Shown: positions 18,013 through 26,634 of the stretch, piece after piece
Position numbering within the stretch: the first letter of the stretch is position 1
Layout: each line of letters starts with the position of its first letter
Assembly (NCBI GenBank): GCA_903821335.1
Contig: CAIJKV010000148.1
Location: 1-41,352, forward strand
Source of the DNA: an uncultured beta proteobacterium
GTDB lineage: Bacteria > Pseudomonadota > Gammaproteobacteria > Burkholderiales > Burkholderiaceae_B
Direction: 5' to 3'
Length of the DNA: 41,352 nt
Translations under genes and position numbers: made by a program
The notes under the pieces: generated by a model
The model's database searches: none
What the model was told of the DNA's origin: nothing
What the model saw: the letters and a program-made list of their open reading frames with translations, nothing else

Positions 18013-19094
18013 CATCGCTTCAAAACCGCGTTGCGCTCACGCTCTCTCGTCCGGATTTTGATCTGGCGTTCGACGTGTCCTTCCCCGAACGCGGGATTAC
18101 CGTCCTGTGCGGGCCGTCGGGGTCAGGAAAAACAACGGTTCTGCGTTGTGTCGCGGGACTAGAGCGCGGCGCCTATGGCCTGGTGCGTGTTCAGTCAAAT
18201 GTTTGGCAAGACTCCGACACCTCATTTTTCTTGCCCACATGGAAGCGACCGATTGGCTACGTTTTCCAGGAGGCGAGCCTGTTCGAACACCTCAATATTC
18301 GTGAAAACCTCGAATTTGGGGTGACGCGCGTGAAAGCGGCATCAGCCAGGAAAGCACTCGATGACGCGATCGCACTTCTGGGCATCCAGGCACTGCTCAG
18401 GCGCAGGCCCGATGAATTGTCCGGCGGGGAGCGCCAGCGCGTGGCCATCGCGCGTGCCCTGGCCACCCAACCGAAATTGCTGCTGCTCGACGAGCCGCTC
18501 TCGGCGCTGGATCAGGCCCGACGACAAGAAATCTTCCCGTGGCTGGAAAGGATCCGCGATGAGTTGGGCACCCCAATGCTGTATGTCACGCACTCAACCG
18601 ATGAAATCGCCCGCCTCGCAGACTATGTCGTCGTGATGCAACGCGGGCGAGTCCAATGCGCGGGGCCGACTGCGCAGGTCTTCGCTTCAGTCAACAGCCC
18701 GGTCTCAAGCGGCGACGAGGTGAGTGTCCTGATCGACGGTTCTATCAAGGCACATGATCCGCAATGGAACCTCATGCGTGTCGATTTTGAAGGCGGAACC
18801 CTTTGGATCAGCGATAGCGGACTGGCAGTCGGCAAGCACGTCAGACTGCGCGTGTTGGCAAAGGATGTCAGCATCACGCTCGCTGAGCCGGTCAATACCA
18901 GCATTCAAAACCACTTTCCCGGCATCGTGGAGTCGACTCCCCAGGATGCGCACCCATCGCAGGCGCTTGTACGGATCCAATGCGGCCAGACCCTGGTCCT
19001 TGCCCGGGTCACCCGAAAAGCCATTGCCTTGCTTAATTTGGACGCGGGGACTCGCATCTGGGTGCAGGTCAAGGCCGTTGCGGTCATGTCCTGA
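18009..19094 (+). CDS. modC: Molybdate ABC transporter, ATP-binding protein
   Basis: ModC powers import through ModB. Its 361 residues hold an ABC domain with Walker [18 protein letters not shown], the Q-loop region [17 protein letters not shown], signature [15 protein letters not shown], Walker [13 protein letters not shown] and the H-loop [15 protein letters not shown]-terminal Mop/TOBE domain follows, from about residue 290, typical of ModC and able to sense molybdate. The start is GTG 18009 overlapping the modB stop (GTGA). The next gene, an alpha/beta hydrolase, begins 91 bp later and is probably not part of the transporter. Confidence 0.95.
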   Translation: MTSLQNRVALTLSRPDFDLAFDVSFPERGITVLCGPSGSGKTTVLRCVAGLERGAYGLVRVQSNVWQDSDTSFFLPTWKRPIGYVFQEASLFEHLNIRENLEFGVTRVKAASARKALDDAIALLGIQALLRRRPDELSGGERQRVAIARALATQPKLLLLDEPLSALDQARRQEIFPWLERIRDELGTPMLYVTHSTDEIARLADYVVVMQRGRVQCAGPTAQVFASVNSPVSSGDEVSVLIDGSIKAHDPQWNLMRVDFEGGTLWISDSGLAVGKHVRLRVLAKDVSITLAEPVNTSIQNHFPGIVESTPQDAHPSQALVRIQCGQTLVLARVTRKAIALLNLDAGTRIWVQVKAVAVMS

Positions 19095-19185
19095 TCACCT
19101 ATGATGGGAACCGTCACCTTTGCTCAGGCATGGGTGTTCCCTAGAGTCCGCCGAAAGGCTCTTTTCGATCAGGAGTCCGCTCGCT

Positions 19186-20079
19186 ATGCACGCGTTGAAA
19201 CATATTCAGGCAGGAGTGTTGAGCATCGCCTACGCTGAACTGGGGCCCGCCCACGGCCCTGCGGTGTTCCTGATGCATGGGTTCCCCTATGATATCCACA
19301 CCTATGCGCAGGCCGCGCCATTACTGGCGCAAGCCGGCTGTCGCGTGATCGTGCCGTACTTGCGCGGTTATGGTGCCACGCGATTTCTAAGCGCTGACAC
19401 CCTGCGTTCGGGCGAGCAGGCGGCTCTGGGCGCCGATTTGCTGGCGCTGATGGACGCGTTGAAGATCCCCAGCGCCGTGCTGGCTGGATACGACTGGGGA
19501 GGGCGCGCTGCCTGCGTGGTCGCCGCGTTGTGGCCCAAGCGCTGCAAGGGACTGGTTTCGCAAAACAGCTACAACATTCAGAACATTGCGACGTCCATGC
19601 TGCCGTTAACACCGGTGCGTGAGCATATGCTTTGGTATCAGTACTACTTTCACAGCGAACGTGGCCGTGCAGGTCTGGAGAAAGATCGCGCCGCCGTCGC
19701 GCACCTGCTGTGGCAGCAGTGGTCTCCGACGTGGCCGTTCACACAAGGTGTTTTTCAGCAAACCGCGCTGGCCTTCGACAATCCGGACTTTGTCGAGGTC
19801 GTGATTCACTCGTACCGCCATCGTTTCGGACTCGTCGCCGGCGACCCCGCATACGCTGACATCGAGACCCAGTTGGCGGCACAGCCCGTGATAAGCGTTC
19901 CGGCCATTACATTCGATGGTGCAGACGACGGGGTGCATCCACCCTCACAGACCGCTGCGCTGGCGCACCGGTTTGCGGGCACCCGTGCGCATCGCGTGGT
20001 GTCAGGCGTGGGGCACAATCTCCCGCAGGAAGCGCCCGCTATCTTTGCCAACGCGGTGCTTGAGTTGGTCGGTTTGTGA
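19186..20079 (+). CDS. Alpha/beta hydrolase, epoxide hydrolase / dehalogenase-like
   Basis: A 297-residue cytoplasmic alpha/beta hydrolase. The oxyanion motif HGFP appears in VFLMHGFPYDIHTY; the nucleophile elbow is AGYDWGGRAACVV, with Asp103 in place of serine. Asp in G-x-D-x-G is the hallmark of epoxide hydrolases and haloalkane dehalogenases, which form a covalent ester with the aspartate. The catalytic histidine is His277 in GVGHNLPQEAP. I chose ATG 19186, which has CAGGAG 10 nt upstream, over a TTG at 19120. The stop codon lies in the first unit of a 43-bp tandem repeat, so the last residues LVGL are repeat-encoded. Substrate is unknown; esterase activity is unlikely with Asp as nucleophile. 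Confidence 0.85.
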   Translation: MHALKHIQAGVLSIAYAELGPAHGPAVFLMHGFPYDIHTYAQAAPLLAQAGCRVIVPYLRGYGATRFLSADTLRSGEQAALGADLLALMDALKIPSAVLAGYDWGGRAACVVAALWPKRCKGLVSQNSYNIQNIATSMLPLTPVREHMLWYQYYFHSERGRAGLEKDRAAVAHLLWQQWSPTWPFTQGVFQQTALAFDNPDFVEVVIHSYRHRFGLVAGDPAYADIETQLAAQPVISVPAITFDGADDGVHPPSQTAALAHRFAGTRAHRVVSGVGHNLPQEAPAIFANAVLELVGL

Positions 20080-20193
20080 CGCGCTACGATGCTCAGGCGT
20101 AGTCAGATTGGTCGGTTTGTGACGCGCTACGCGGCTCAGTCGTAGTCAGTTGGGTCGATTTGTCAATCGCCACGCTGCTCAGTCGTCGTCAGG
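20065..20193. repeat. Three tandem copies of a 43-bp repeat
   Basis: Units are 20065-20107, 20108-20150 and 20151-20193. Units 1 and 2 differ at about 4 of 43 positions; unit 3 is more diverged but keeps GGTCG, TTTGT, ACG, GCTCAG and CGTC at the same offsets. Units 1 and 2 each contain a short inverted repeat CTACG ... CGTAG that could fold as a hairpin. The array begins inside the hydrolase gene, including its stop codon, and ends 31 bp before the GST stop. Confidence 0.9.
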
Positions 20194-20223
20194 TGATGAC
20201 TTCAGCGTGCGAAAAATCAGTCA

Positions 20224-20850
20224 TCACGGCACGGGCACCCGCGCAGGCGATGGAGGCGCTGTCGCCGCGAGCGATGGGTTCGCAGAGATCTGGTCGAACC
20301 AATTGCCCAGCTTCGCGTGGCCGGGCCGCCAGTGAAATTCAGGTATCAGACCGGCGAACCCCAAGGCGCAAGCGAGCGTGATCTGCGCCAGGTTGAGTGC
20401 GCCATGGAACATCGGTTGATCAATCTGCTGCTCCCAAAGATCCATCATCCGCCTGGCGCGGTCTGCTTCATGCAAAAGTATGGTCGGAGACCGCTCGTGT
20501 TCAGGCCGTCTGTATTCGCGGCCCAACACGGCGAGTCCGTCCAGCATGCTTCTCGCGAGGGCTTCGAGGCGGCGTGCTTCCCACGCCTGCGCACCCGCTG
20601 GCAAATCGAACGCGGGCTTGCCATCAAGGCGATCGAGGTACGCGCAGATGACGGCGGATTCTTCCAGCCCGACGCCGTCGTCGCGGACTAAATAGGGAAC
20701 TCGGCCCGAGGGATTGATGCTGTAGTACGGGCTGTTTGCATGACGCGTCTTTGCGACAATGATCTCGACCCGGTCCGTCAGTCCTTTCTCCAGGATAACG
20801 ACTCGTACGATGCGTGCGTAAGGTGATCCATTCGTGATGTAGAGCTTCAT
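20224..20850 (-). CDS. Glutathione S-transferase family protein
   Basis: The 208-residue protein opens with the thioredoxin-like GST domain: MKLYITNGSPYARIVRVVI, with Ser9 as candidate catalytic residue, then NPSGRVPYLV containing the cis-proline, and the glutathione-binding LEESAVICAYLDRL. The C-terminal half is the all-helical domain. Family members conjugate glutathione to electrophiles or handle peroxides; the substrate cannot be told. Start is ATG 20850. It reads toward the 43-bp repeat array and converges on the alpha/beta hydrolase. Cytochrome b561 lies 54 bp upstream on the same strand, so both could be on one transcript. Confidence 0.9.
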   Translation of the reverse strand: MKLYITNGSPYARIVRVVILEKGLTDRVEIIVAKTRHANSPYYSINPSGRVPYLVRDDGVGLEESAVICAYLDRLDGKPAFDLPAGAQAWEARRLEALARSMLDGLAVLGREYRRPEHERSPTILLHEADRARRMMDLWEQQIDQPMFHGALNLAQITLACALGFAGLIPEFHWRPGHAKLGNWFDQISANPSLAATAPPSPARVPVP

Positions 20851-20904
20851 CGACTGTACTCTCTGTGCAAAGCGTTGAGTGCGAACATACCTGACTGCGT
20901 GAGT

Positions 20905-21468
20905 CTAGTCCAGACCGGGTGCCTTGATACCCGGAAGCATCCTCACCAGCGTGTTGTCGCGGATCACGTAATGATGAAACAAGGCCGCTGCAGCATGCGC
21001 GCCGATGAGGAAGTAGCCAACCGTGGCGCCGAGCTCATGCATATTTTTGAGCCACTTCCCGAGCGAGGCGTTCGAGCCAATCAAGGGCGGGAGGTCAACA
21101 CCCCAAAATGGAATCGCCTGACCCTTCGCACTCAGGATCAGCCAACCCAGAACCGGCAGCATGATCATGAGCGCGTACAGCGCCACATGCATCGATTTTG
21201 CGGAGACCTTTTGCCATCTTGGCGGGTCCGGTATGACCTGTGGCGCCCGAGTAAACAGGTTCACCAGGATCCGGGCGAACACTAGCGCCAGCGCAGACAG
21301 TCCCAGCGTGTAGTGCAGTTGTTTAAGCGTATCGCGCGCGCCTGAGTCCTTTGGAAAAATCCCCTTAAGCTCCATGGTGGCGTAGATCGCCACGATCAAT
21401 AGCAACATGACCCAGTGCAATCCAATGGTGATAGGCGTATATCGTCTGGCTTTGCTAATGCTGTGCAT
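20905..21468 (-). CDS. cybB: Cytochrome b561
   Basis: This is a four-helix, di-haem inner-membrane cytochrome of 187 residues that probably passes electrons between quinol and periplasmic or membrane acceptors. Candidate haem-ligand histidines are seen at His18 (TIGLHWVMLL), His52 (QLHYTLGLSA) and the late LIGAHAAAALFHHYV. Hydrophobic segments match four helices. ATG 21468 has AGGTGA upstream. A 54-codon membrane-protein gene precedes it by 51 bp, and the shared upstream region has repeats suited to an OmpR-family regulator, so control by the neighbouring two-component system is plausible. Confidence 0.9.
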   Translation of the reverse strand: MHSISKARRYTPITIGLHWVMLLLIVAIYATMELKGIFPKDSGARDTLKQLHYTLGLSALALVFARILVNLFTRAPQVIPDPPRWQKVSAKSMHVALYALMIMLPVLGWLILSAKGQAIPFWGVDLPPLIGSNASLGKWLKNMHELGATVGYFLIGAHAAAALFHHYVIRDNTLVRMLPGIKAPGLD

Positions 21469-21519
21469 TTAATTTCACCTGATGTTTTATTACATTTTAG
21501 GATTCGACCACTTGGGCTT

Positions 21520-21684
21520 TCACGTCAGGTGATACACGGGCGCGGTCTGGACGTCAGGCGAATCGCCTGGATGATGACCAAGTGAAAACGGGATGCTTAA
21601 GAACGCGATGCCCGCCACCAGCGCAAGAGCTGGCACGACCGCACCAGCGACGGATAGAACAAAAGACTTGAGATCGTGGTTCAT
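21520..21684 (-). CDS. Small membrane protein, 54 residues
   Basis: This short gene starts with MNHDLKSFVLSVAGAVVPAL and continues through one hydrophobic segment (about residues 7-33) to a polar tail with GHHPGDSPDV and the end YHLT. A strong ribosome-binding site (GAGGAAA) lies 6-7 nt before ATG 21684. It is 51 bp upstream of cybB on the same strand and is probably its operon partner. I do not recognise the family. The two adjacent histidines in the tail might bind metal or haem, but that is speculation. One long helix with a C-terminal tail would fit a small accessory subunit of the cytochrome. Confidence 0.7.
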   Translation of the reverse strand: MNHDLKSFVLSVAGAVVPALALVAGIAFLSIPFSLGHHPGDSPDVQTAPVYHLT

Positions 21685-21752
21685 GGCGCATTTCCTCATT
21701 GACAGTGTTGACCTCGATGCGAGGCCATGACGCCATGATGCATGACTGAGCC

Positions 21753-21789
21753 TGAATGATGACTGAACCTTCTGTTCATCCTGCGTTCA
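21753..21789. promoter_or_regulatory. Paired 11-bp-spaced direct repeats, candidate response-regulator site
   Basis: TGAAT (21753) and TGAAC (21764) form one pair with 11-bp spacing; GTTCA (21774) and GTTCA (21785) form a second pair with the same spacing in the opposite orientation. OmpR-family dimers bind direct repeats about 11 bp apart. The element lies between the divergent small-protein/cybB operon and the pepSY-regulator-kinase operon and could control both. Confidence 0.5.
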
Positions 21790-21847
21790 GGATCTGCTGC
21801 TTAGAATGCCTGCATGCCTTGACCTCCTGCTGAAACGAGTCTGACCC

Positions 21848-22177
21848 TTGCTTGCCATCACCTACTTCTCAGCGCGTCGGATTTCAGCTGCGCTGCTGGC
21901 GCTGCTGTTCGCGTTCCTGTGCCTTGGAGCCCGCGCCGACGGTGTCGTGGGTCACGACGCTGCACGCAAGGCTCTTGAGGCGGGTGATATCCTTTCATTG
22001 CGAACAATCCTCGATCGAGCCGAAATCGTGTATCCCGGCCATGTGCTGGAGGTCGAACTTGAGCGCAAGGAGGGCCACTGGATCTACGAGATCAAGATTC
22101 TGCAGGCCGAAGGGCTGGTCGTTAAACTAAATTTCGATGCGAAAAACGGCAACTTGATCAAGAGCAAGTTGAAATAG
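21848..22177 (+). CDS. PepSY-domain periplasmic protein
   Basis: The 109-residue protein has a signal peptide (ISAALLALLFAFLCLGARA) followed by a single PepSY domain: ARKALEAGDILSLRTILDRA, then VLEVELERKEGHWIYEIKIL and a final LNFDAKNGNLIKSKLK. Single-PepSY proteins are often encoded with two-component systems and may modulate the sensor. The start must be TTG 21848, because an in-frame TGA lies just upstream and no ATG precedes the signal peptide; the ribosome-binding site is weak. It stands 54 bp before the response regulator and is probably the first gene of that operon. Confidence 0.82.
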   Translation: MLAITYFSARRISAALLALLFAFLCLGARADGVVGHDAARKALEAGDILSLRTILDRAEIVYPGHVLEVELERKEGHWIYEIKILQAEGLVVKLNFDAKNGNLIKSKLK

Positions 22178-22231
22178 CTGTTGGTATCGGGAAATCGCAG
22201 CAAGCACTGCGTGATGATAAGGTAAACAAGC

Positions 22232-22894
22232 ATGCGGATTCTTTTGGTCGAGGATGACCTCACGCTCTCGAATCAAGTTCGACTGGCGCTTGAAGAGGCC
22301 GACTACGTCGTGGACTTGGCCGAAAATGGGCGTGATGCGCAGTATCTTGGCGAGACCGAGCCCTTCGACGCTGCAATCCTCGATCTTGGCCTGCCTCTCG
22401 TCGATGGTATTACCGTGCTCAAGAGCTGGCGCGCACAGGGTATTTGCTTGCCGGTGCTTATCCTCACCGCGCGTGACACCTGGCATGAAAAGGTCGCAGG
22501 AATCGACGCGGGTGCCGATGACTATCTCGGAAAGCCATTTCATATGGAAGAATTACTTGCCCGCGTGCGCGCGCTGATTCGTCGCGCTTCGGGTAACGCC
22601 TCATCCGTTCTGATCTGTGGCGCGGTGCGGCTCGATACCCGCAGCGGGCGCGTCAGCGTTGACGGCGAACCCGCCGTGCTGACTTCGCACGAGTTCAAGG
22701 TGTTGTCCTACCTGATGCACCACCAGGGTGAAATTGTTTCGCGCACCACGCTGACTGAACATATCTATGCGCAGGATTTCGATCGCGACTCCAATACGAT
22801 CGAGGTGTTCGTCGGGCGCTTGCGCAAGAAGATCCCTTCAGAACTCATCGAAACCGTGCGAGGTCTGGGCTATCGCATGCGTGGTCCCACATGA
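22232..22894 (+). CDS. OmpR-family response regulator (PhoP/QseB-like)
   Basis: The 220-residue regulator has a receiver domain with the acidic pair in LLVEDD, phospho-acceptor Asp51 in AAILDLGLPLVDG and Lys in YLGKPFHMEELLARV. A C-terminal winged helix follows, with LTSHEFKVLSYLMHH, SRTTLTEHIY, SNTIEVFVGRLRKKI and the end VRGLGYRMR. Start is ATG 22232, with AAGG upstream. It lies between the PepSY gene and its kinase (7 bp gap) and would bind the 11-bp-spaced repeats upstream of the operon. The partner kinase resembles PhoQ most, which favours a PhoP-type role. Confidence 0.93.
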   Translation: MRILLVEDDLTLSNQVRLALEEADYVVDLAENGRDAQYLGETEPFDAAILDLGLPLVDGITVLKSWRAQGICLPVLILTARDTWHEKVAGIDAGADDYLGKPFHMEELLARVRALIRRASGNASSVLICGAVRLDTRSGRVSVDGEPAVLTSHEFKVLSYLMHHQGEIVSRTTLTEHIYAQDFDRDSNTIEVFVGRLRKKIPSELIETVRGLGYRMRGPT

Positions 22895-22901
22895 GCACCA
22901 A

Positions 22902-24311
22902 ATGAGCACCGAGTTAACCCGCGCCCCCCCCGAGGGTTGGCGTGCTGCGCTCTCGACGTTGCGGCGCTCACTTCGGGTTCGCCTGCTGCTGGGCACCTTG
23001 CTCTGGATCACGATCGCACTCGTGACTGCCGGTTTTGTCTTGACCGCATATTTTCGGGAATATGCAATCAGTCAGTTCGAAAATGCCACGCAGATACACC
23101 TGGATCAACTTGCAGCGAGTTTCGATTTGAACGAGCAGGGCGAACCGATGTTGCGTACACCGCTGACGGATCCGCGCTTTATGCGGCCACTGTCAGGGCT
23201 CTACTGGCAGATCAACAACCCGAGCGGCTTGGATGCGATGCGATCGCGGTCGCTTTGGGACAGCGTGCTGGTCCTGCCGGGAGATCAAATGGCCGATGGT
23301 GAACTGCATTTCCACACCATTCGAGGCCCCGATGGCAAGGACCTGAAGGTGGTGGAGCGAACCGTGCACATTGCTGATCGTCCGAGCCAAGACTGGCGTT
23401 TAGTCGTGGCTGCGGAAGTGCAAGACCTGAACCACACGGTGGGCGACTGGACGCACCGGTTGGTCCTGTTCTTGCTGATACTCTTCATCAGCCTTGCCTT
23501 GGCCGCCGTGGCCCAGGTTCTGATTGGGCTGGCCCCGCTGCGTGCACTGCAGACCGCACTCCAGCGCCTAAGCGGCGGGCCGTTGCGCCGACTCGAGGGT
23601 GAGTTTCCGCACGAAGTGCAGCCTTTGATCAACGACTTCAACAGTGTGCTCGACCATAGCGTGCGCGTCGTCAAGCGGGCGCGCGCCGAGGCAGGCGACC
23701 TAGCCCACGCAATCAAGACGCCGCTTGCGGTCATGGCCAACGCCGCCGACCACGATCGCCGTGCCGACGGCCCCGTGGGGGATCTTGCGAGGCTGGTGGC
23801 GGATCAGGTGACTACGCTACAGCAGCAGGTTGAATGGCGGCTCAGGCGTGCTCGCGCCACCGCTACGACTGAAGCGCCGCGCATTTCAACCCCCATCGCA
23901 CCCATCATCACGCAATTGGTCAGGGTCATGGAGCGCGTCCACGCGGAACGTCGCCTGCGTTTCGAAGTCAAGATCACGCCAGACGACCTCTGCTTTCGCG
24001 GTGAAGCCCAGGATTTGCAGGAAATATTGGGCAACCTGATCGATAACGCCTGCAAGTGGGCAACGTTGCTCGTATGCATCCATGCCAGCGTGGTTGATTG
24101 CCAACTGACCATCGTGATCGATGACGATGGCCCGGGCCTTGATCCGGCTCAGCGCGATGCGGTCATCCAGCGGGGAGTGCGCCTGGATGAACAGGTGCCG
24201 GGCTCTGGCCTGGGCTTGGCGATCGCCAAGGACCTGGTCAGTCTCTATGAAGGAAAGATCGCACTATCTCAATCACCTCTCGGTGGTCTTTCAGTCAGCG
24301 TGACATTCTAA
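22902..24311 (+). CDS. Sensor histidine kinase, PhoQ-like
   Basis: The 469-residue inner-membrane kinase has two transmembrane segments (about 26-48 and 185-208) flanking a periplasmic sensor of about 135 residues. A HAMP-like linker follows, then the H-box DLAHAIKTPLAVMANAAD with His269, the N-box NLIDNACKWA, and G-boxes DDDGPGLD and PGSGLGLAIAKDLV. The run RGVRLDEQVPGSGLGLA and the end LYEGKIALSQSPLGG resemble PhoQ closely. Start ATG 22902 lies 7 bp after the regulator's stop; the frame is open further upstream but would overlap it. The signal is unknown; the PepSY protein in the same operon may modulate it. Confidence 0.92.
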   Translation: MSTELTRAPPEGWRAALSTLRRSLRVRLLLGTLLWITIALVTAGFVLTAYFREYAISQFENATQIHLDQLAASFDLNEQGEPMLRTPLTDPRFMRPLSGLYWQINNPSGLDAMRSRSLWDSVLVLPGDQMADGELHFHTIRGPDGKDLKVVERTVHIADRPSQDWRLVVAAEVQDLNHTVGDWTHRLVLFLLILFISLALAAVAQVLIGLAPLRALQTALQRLSGGPLRRLEGEFPHEVQPLINDFNSVLDHSVRVVKRARAEAGDLAHAIKTPLAVMANAADHDRRADGPVGDLARLVADQVTTLQQQVEWRLRRARATATTEAPRISTPIAPIITQLVRVMERVHAERRLRFEVKITPDDLCFRGEAQDLQEILGNLIDNACKWATLLVCIHASVVDCQLTIVIDDDGPGLDPAQRDAVIQRGVRLDEQVPGSGLGLAIAKDLVSLYEGKIALSQSPLGGLSVSVTF

Positions 24312-24414
24312 ATTCCGAGATCACCCAAAGCTGCTTTAACGACTTCGTCCTAAGCGATGCAGCAGCACGCAACAATGCCGGCGTTTCAATTTTAGAAATT
24401 CTTACTCGGGCGCA

Positions 24415-25757
24415 CTATTTTTTTAAGCAAATCAAAAAAATAGAGCCGTATGGAATATTGCTCCGAACCGATACCTCCCCACCGTGGGCTTGTGCAACCG
24501 ATCGCACAATGGATAGGCCCAGCCCGCGCATGACCTTTCCGCTCAGACTGAAATGTCGTTCGAATATGGAATGCACTTGGTTCTGCGGTATTCCCTTGCC
24601 ACGATCAGCGACTGAAATAACGACGGCGTCAATATCATCGACCAATAACAACTGCACCGTTGCTGCGGCAGGTGAATGTTCAAGTGCATTGTCGATCAGA
24701 TTGTGCAATGCGATGCGCAGTACTCCAGGGTCGACCGGATGGATGACCGGTTTGGCTGGAACGTCCAACGAAATTTCATGAGAGGCAGGATAGTACGCCT
24801 GCACTTCCTTCAGCAATCGCACAAGATCAACCGGCTGCAGGGTGGCTTGTAGCGATCGATCAATCAGTCGGTCGCGCGTGATCAGGGTATTGGACAAGTC
24901 AATCAGCCGCGTGGTGGCGCGTCGCATGTTCTCATGGCGCTTGAGAATCTCCAAAGGAAAATCCTTCGCTAATATGGCCAGCGAGTCCAGAGATGCCTTG
25001 ATATGAGCAGCCGGAGTTCTGAATTCGTGGGCGACAGTTGTCAGCATTTCACGCTGCAACTGATCACGACGTGATAGCTCGGCCAGAGCATTTCGCAATG
25101 AAATATCATCACGTTTTTTTACAAGAAGCAGAAAACCAAATCCGTTGATCATCAGAGACATAAAGAATGCGAGATATATCAACTGGATAATCACGTGATC
25201 TGAATATGCGGGAATCGGAGCAAATGAAAAGGTGAACGTTACGCGAAGAAAAAGGGAACAGGCAACGATAAGATCGACAACGCCCATGATGCTTCGCATC
25301 AGACGATCATCTCCCGAATTTTTCAGCATCAGATAGGCCATGCCGATGTAAAAAATTCCGGCAACTGCCGATCGATAGGTATTCGCGATGTTCCTGGTTT
25401 GATCAAAAAAGAAAAGTGCAATCAAAATAATGAGGAAAAAGGCAACGATCGCACGTGTGAGCGCACGCAACTTCCGGTAATGAAAGAACTCGGCATAGGC
25501 CATGAACTCGACCGCAATCCCGAGTGTTTGAAGCGCAGCGCCACAGAATCCTATCCAGCGAAATTCCAGCGGAAGCTGAGGAAGCATCCAGCTCATCAGG
25601 GTGCCAATTCCCAAGGCAAGTTTGGCACGCTGCCATACCCGTAGCTCCAAATTACCTGCGGCCTGCGTGCGCAGGTACGTCCAGGCAAGTATTGCAAAGA
25701 TCAAGTTACCCGCACCGATCAGGAATATCAGCGTATAGGTATTAAGAAGGGATAAAT
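24415..25757 (-). CDS. Multi-spanning sensor histidine kinase (GTG start at 25764)
   Basis: The kinase is 449 residues when translated from GTG 25764; the interval given leaves out the first 8 bp, which are shared with the preceding gene's end. The N-terminal half has about seven hydrophobic segments, from TYTLIFLIGAGNLIFAILAW to LIYLAFFMSLMINGFGFLLL, forming an integral-membrane sensor. The kinase core has the H-box LTTVAHEFRTPAAHIKASLD (His246), N-box NLIDNALEHS, and G-boxes VADRGKGIP and RGLGLSIV. The regulator's TGA and this GTG overlap in GTGCCTGA (25757-25764), so the pair is translationally coupled. It lies divergent from the large autotransporter, its most likely target through the regulator. 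The stimulus is unknown. Confidence 0.9.
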
Positions 25758-26494
25758 CAGGCACTGAAAATATATCCCTGGTTGCGGACCGAGCGGATCG
25801 GGAACCGCACCCCGCATTGTCGAACGACTTTTTTTTGCATCCGACTGACGATCACTTCGAGTCTGTGCCGATCCAATTCATCAGGCAGGAGGTCCAACGC
25901 TTTTGCAAGTTGCACAAAGGTGCAAACCTCATCGTGGTGCCCGAGCAATATTGATACAAGAGCCAACTCGCTGAGGGTCAGCGGCACTTCACCTCCGCCA
26001 GGTGATTTAAGCCGTGCCCTGATGGAGTCAAGCGACCAGTCTCTGCTCTGCACCGTGTTGATGGCAGTCAGGTCAGAGTGTCGTGTTTTTGCCAGAATCC
26101 GGTTGGCAAGACGCTTGACATGCAATATCAATTCGTCAACGTCAATCGGTTTTACCAAATAGGCATCAGCACCGACTGAGAGTCCTTCAAGCCTGTCCTC
26201 TCGTTGGCCACGCGCCGTCGCCAGAATCAGTCCCATACGTTGATTGCCGGATCGGAGATGCTCACAGATCGACAGGCCGTCTTCCCCCTCCAGACCAATA
26301 TCCAGAATTGCAATCACACGTCGTTCAGTCGCCAGAAATCGGTATAGCGCGTTTGCCCCGTCAAAACCCTTAGCGGTAAATCCCAGGCTATTCAACTGAA
26401 AGCACAGTTCTTCACGCAATACCTCGTCATCCTCGACCACTGCAATCGTCAGGCAGTCCATGTTGGCTGGGGCAGAGATGCGTTCGGTATTCAT
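25757..26494 (-). CDS. OmpR-family response regulator paired with multi-spanning kinase
   Basis: The 245-residue regulator has the receiver motif IAVVEDDEVLREE, phospho-acceptor Asp65 in VIAILDIGLEGEDGLS and Lys116 in YLVKPIDVDELI. The DNA-binding domain is a diverged winged helix (LTLSELALVSILLGHHDEVC, then DRHRLEVIVSRMQKKV and IRSVRNQGYIFSA). I chose ATG 26494; a TTG at 26515 or an ATG at 26461 are alternatives. It overlaps the kinase gene by 8 bp and is divergent from the autotransporter gene with 140 bp between starts. Regulation of the autotransporter is inferred from position. Confidence 0.9.
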   Translation of the reverse strand: MNTERISAPANMDCLTIAVVEDDEVLREELCFQLNSLGFTAKGFDGANALYRFLATERRVIAILDIGLEGEDGLSICEHLRSGNQRMGLILATARGQREDRLEGLSVGADAYLVKPIDVDELILHVKRLANRILAKTRHSDLTAINTVQSRDWSLDSIRARLKSPGGGEVPLTLSELALVSILLGHHDEVCTFVQLAKALDLLPDELDRHRLEVIVSRMQKKVVRQCGVRFPIRSVRNQGYIFSA

Positions 26495-26558
26495 AACAGA
26501 GAAAAGTCTCAACAATGAGAGAAATCGAGAGCCTGACGAGCATTGCGCTGTGCCAAGA

Positions 26559-26572
26559 TAAACATGTGTTTA
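26559..26572. promoter_or_regulatory. Inverted repeat in regulator/autotransporter intergenic region
   Basis: TAAACA-TG-TGTTTA has perfect 6-bp arms with a 2-bp spacer. It lies midway between the divergent starts, 65 bp upstream of the regulator ATG and 62 bp from the autotransporter ATG. The position fits an operator for one or both genes; nothing else supports binding. Confidence 0.4.
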
Positions 26573-26634
26573 CTGTTGGACGGTGTGCAGTTCAGGGTTT
26601 TCAACATGATCGCATTTTATTGATCTGAAACGAA

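Noticed and set aside
20065-20193. CRISPR-like array
   Set aside because: Units are contiguous with no spacers and no cas gene is present; it is a plain tandem repeat.
21554-21736. 60-codon minus-strand frame upstream of cybB
   Set aside because: It overlaps the 54-codon membrane-protein gene in another frame, lacks a ribosome-binding site as good, and gives a Cys/Arg/Ser-rich product without structure.
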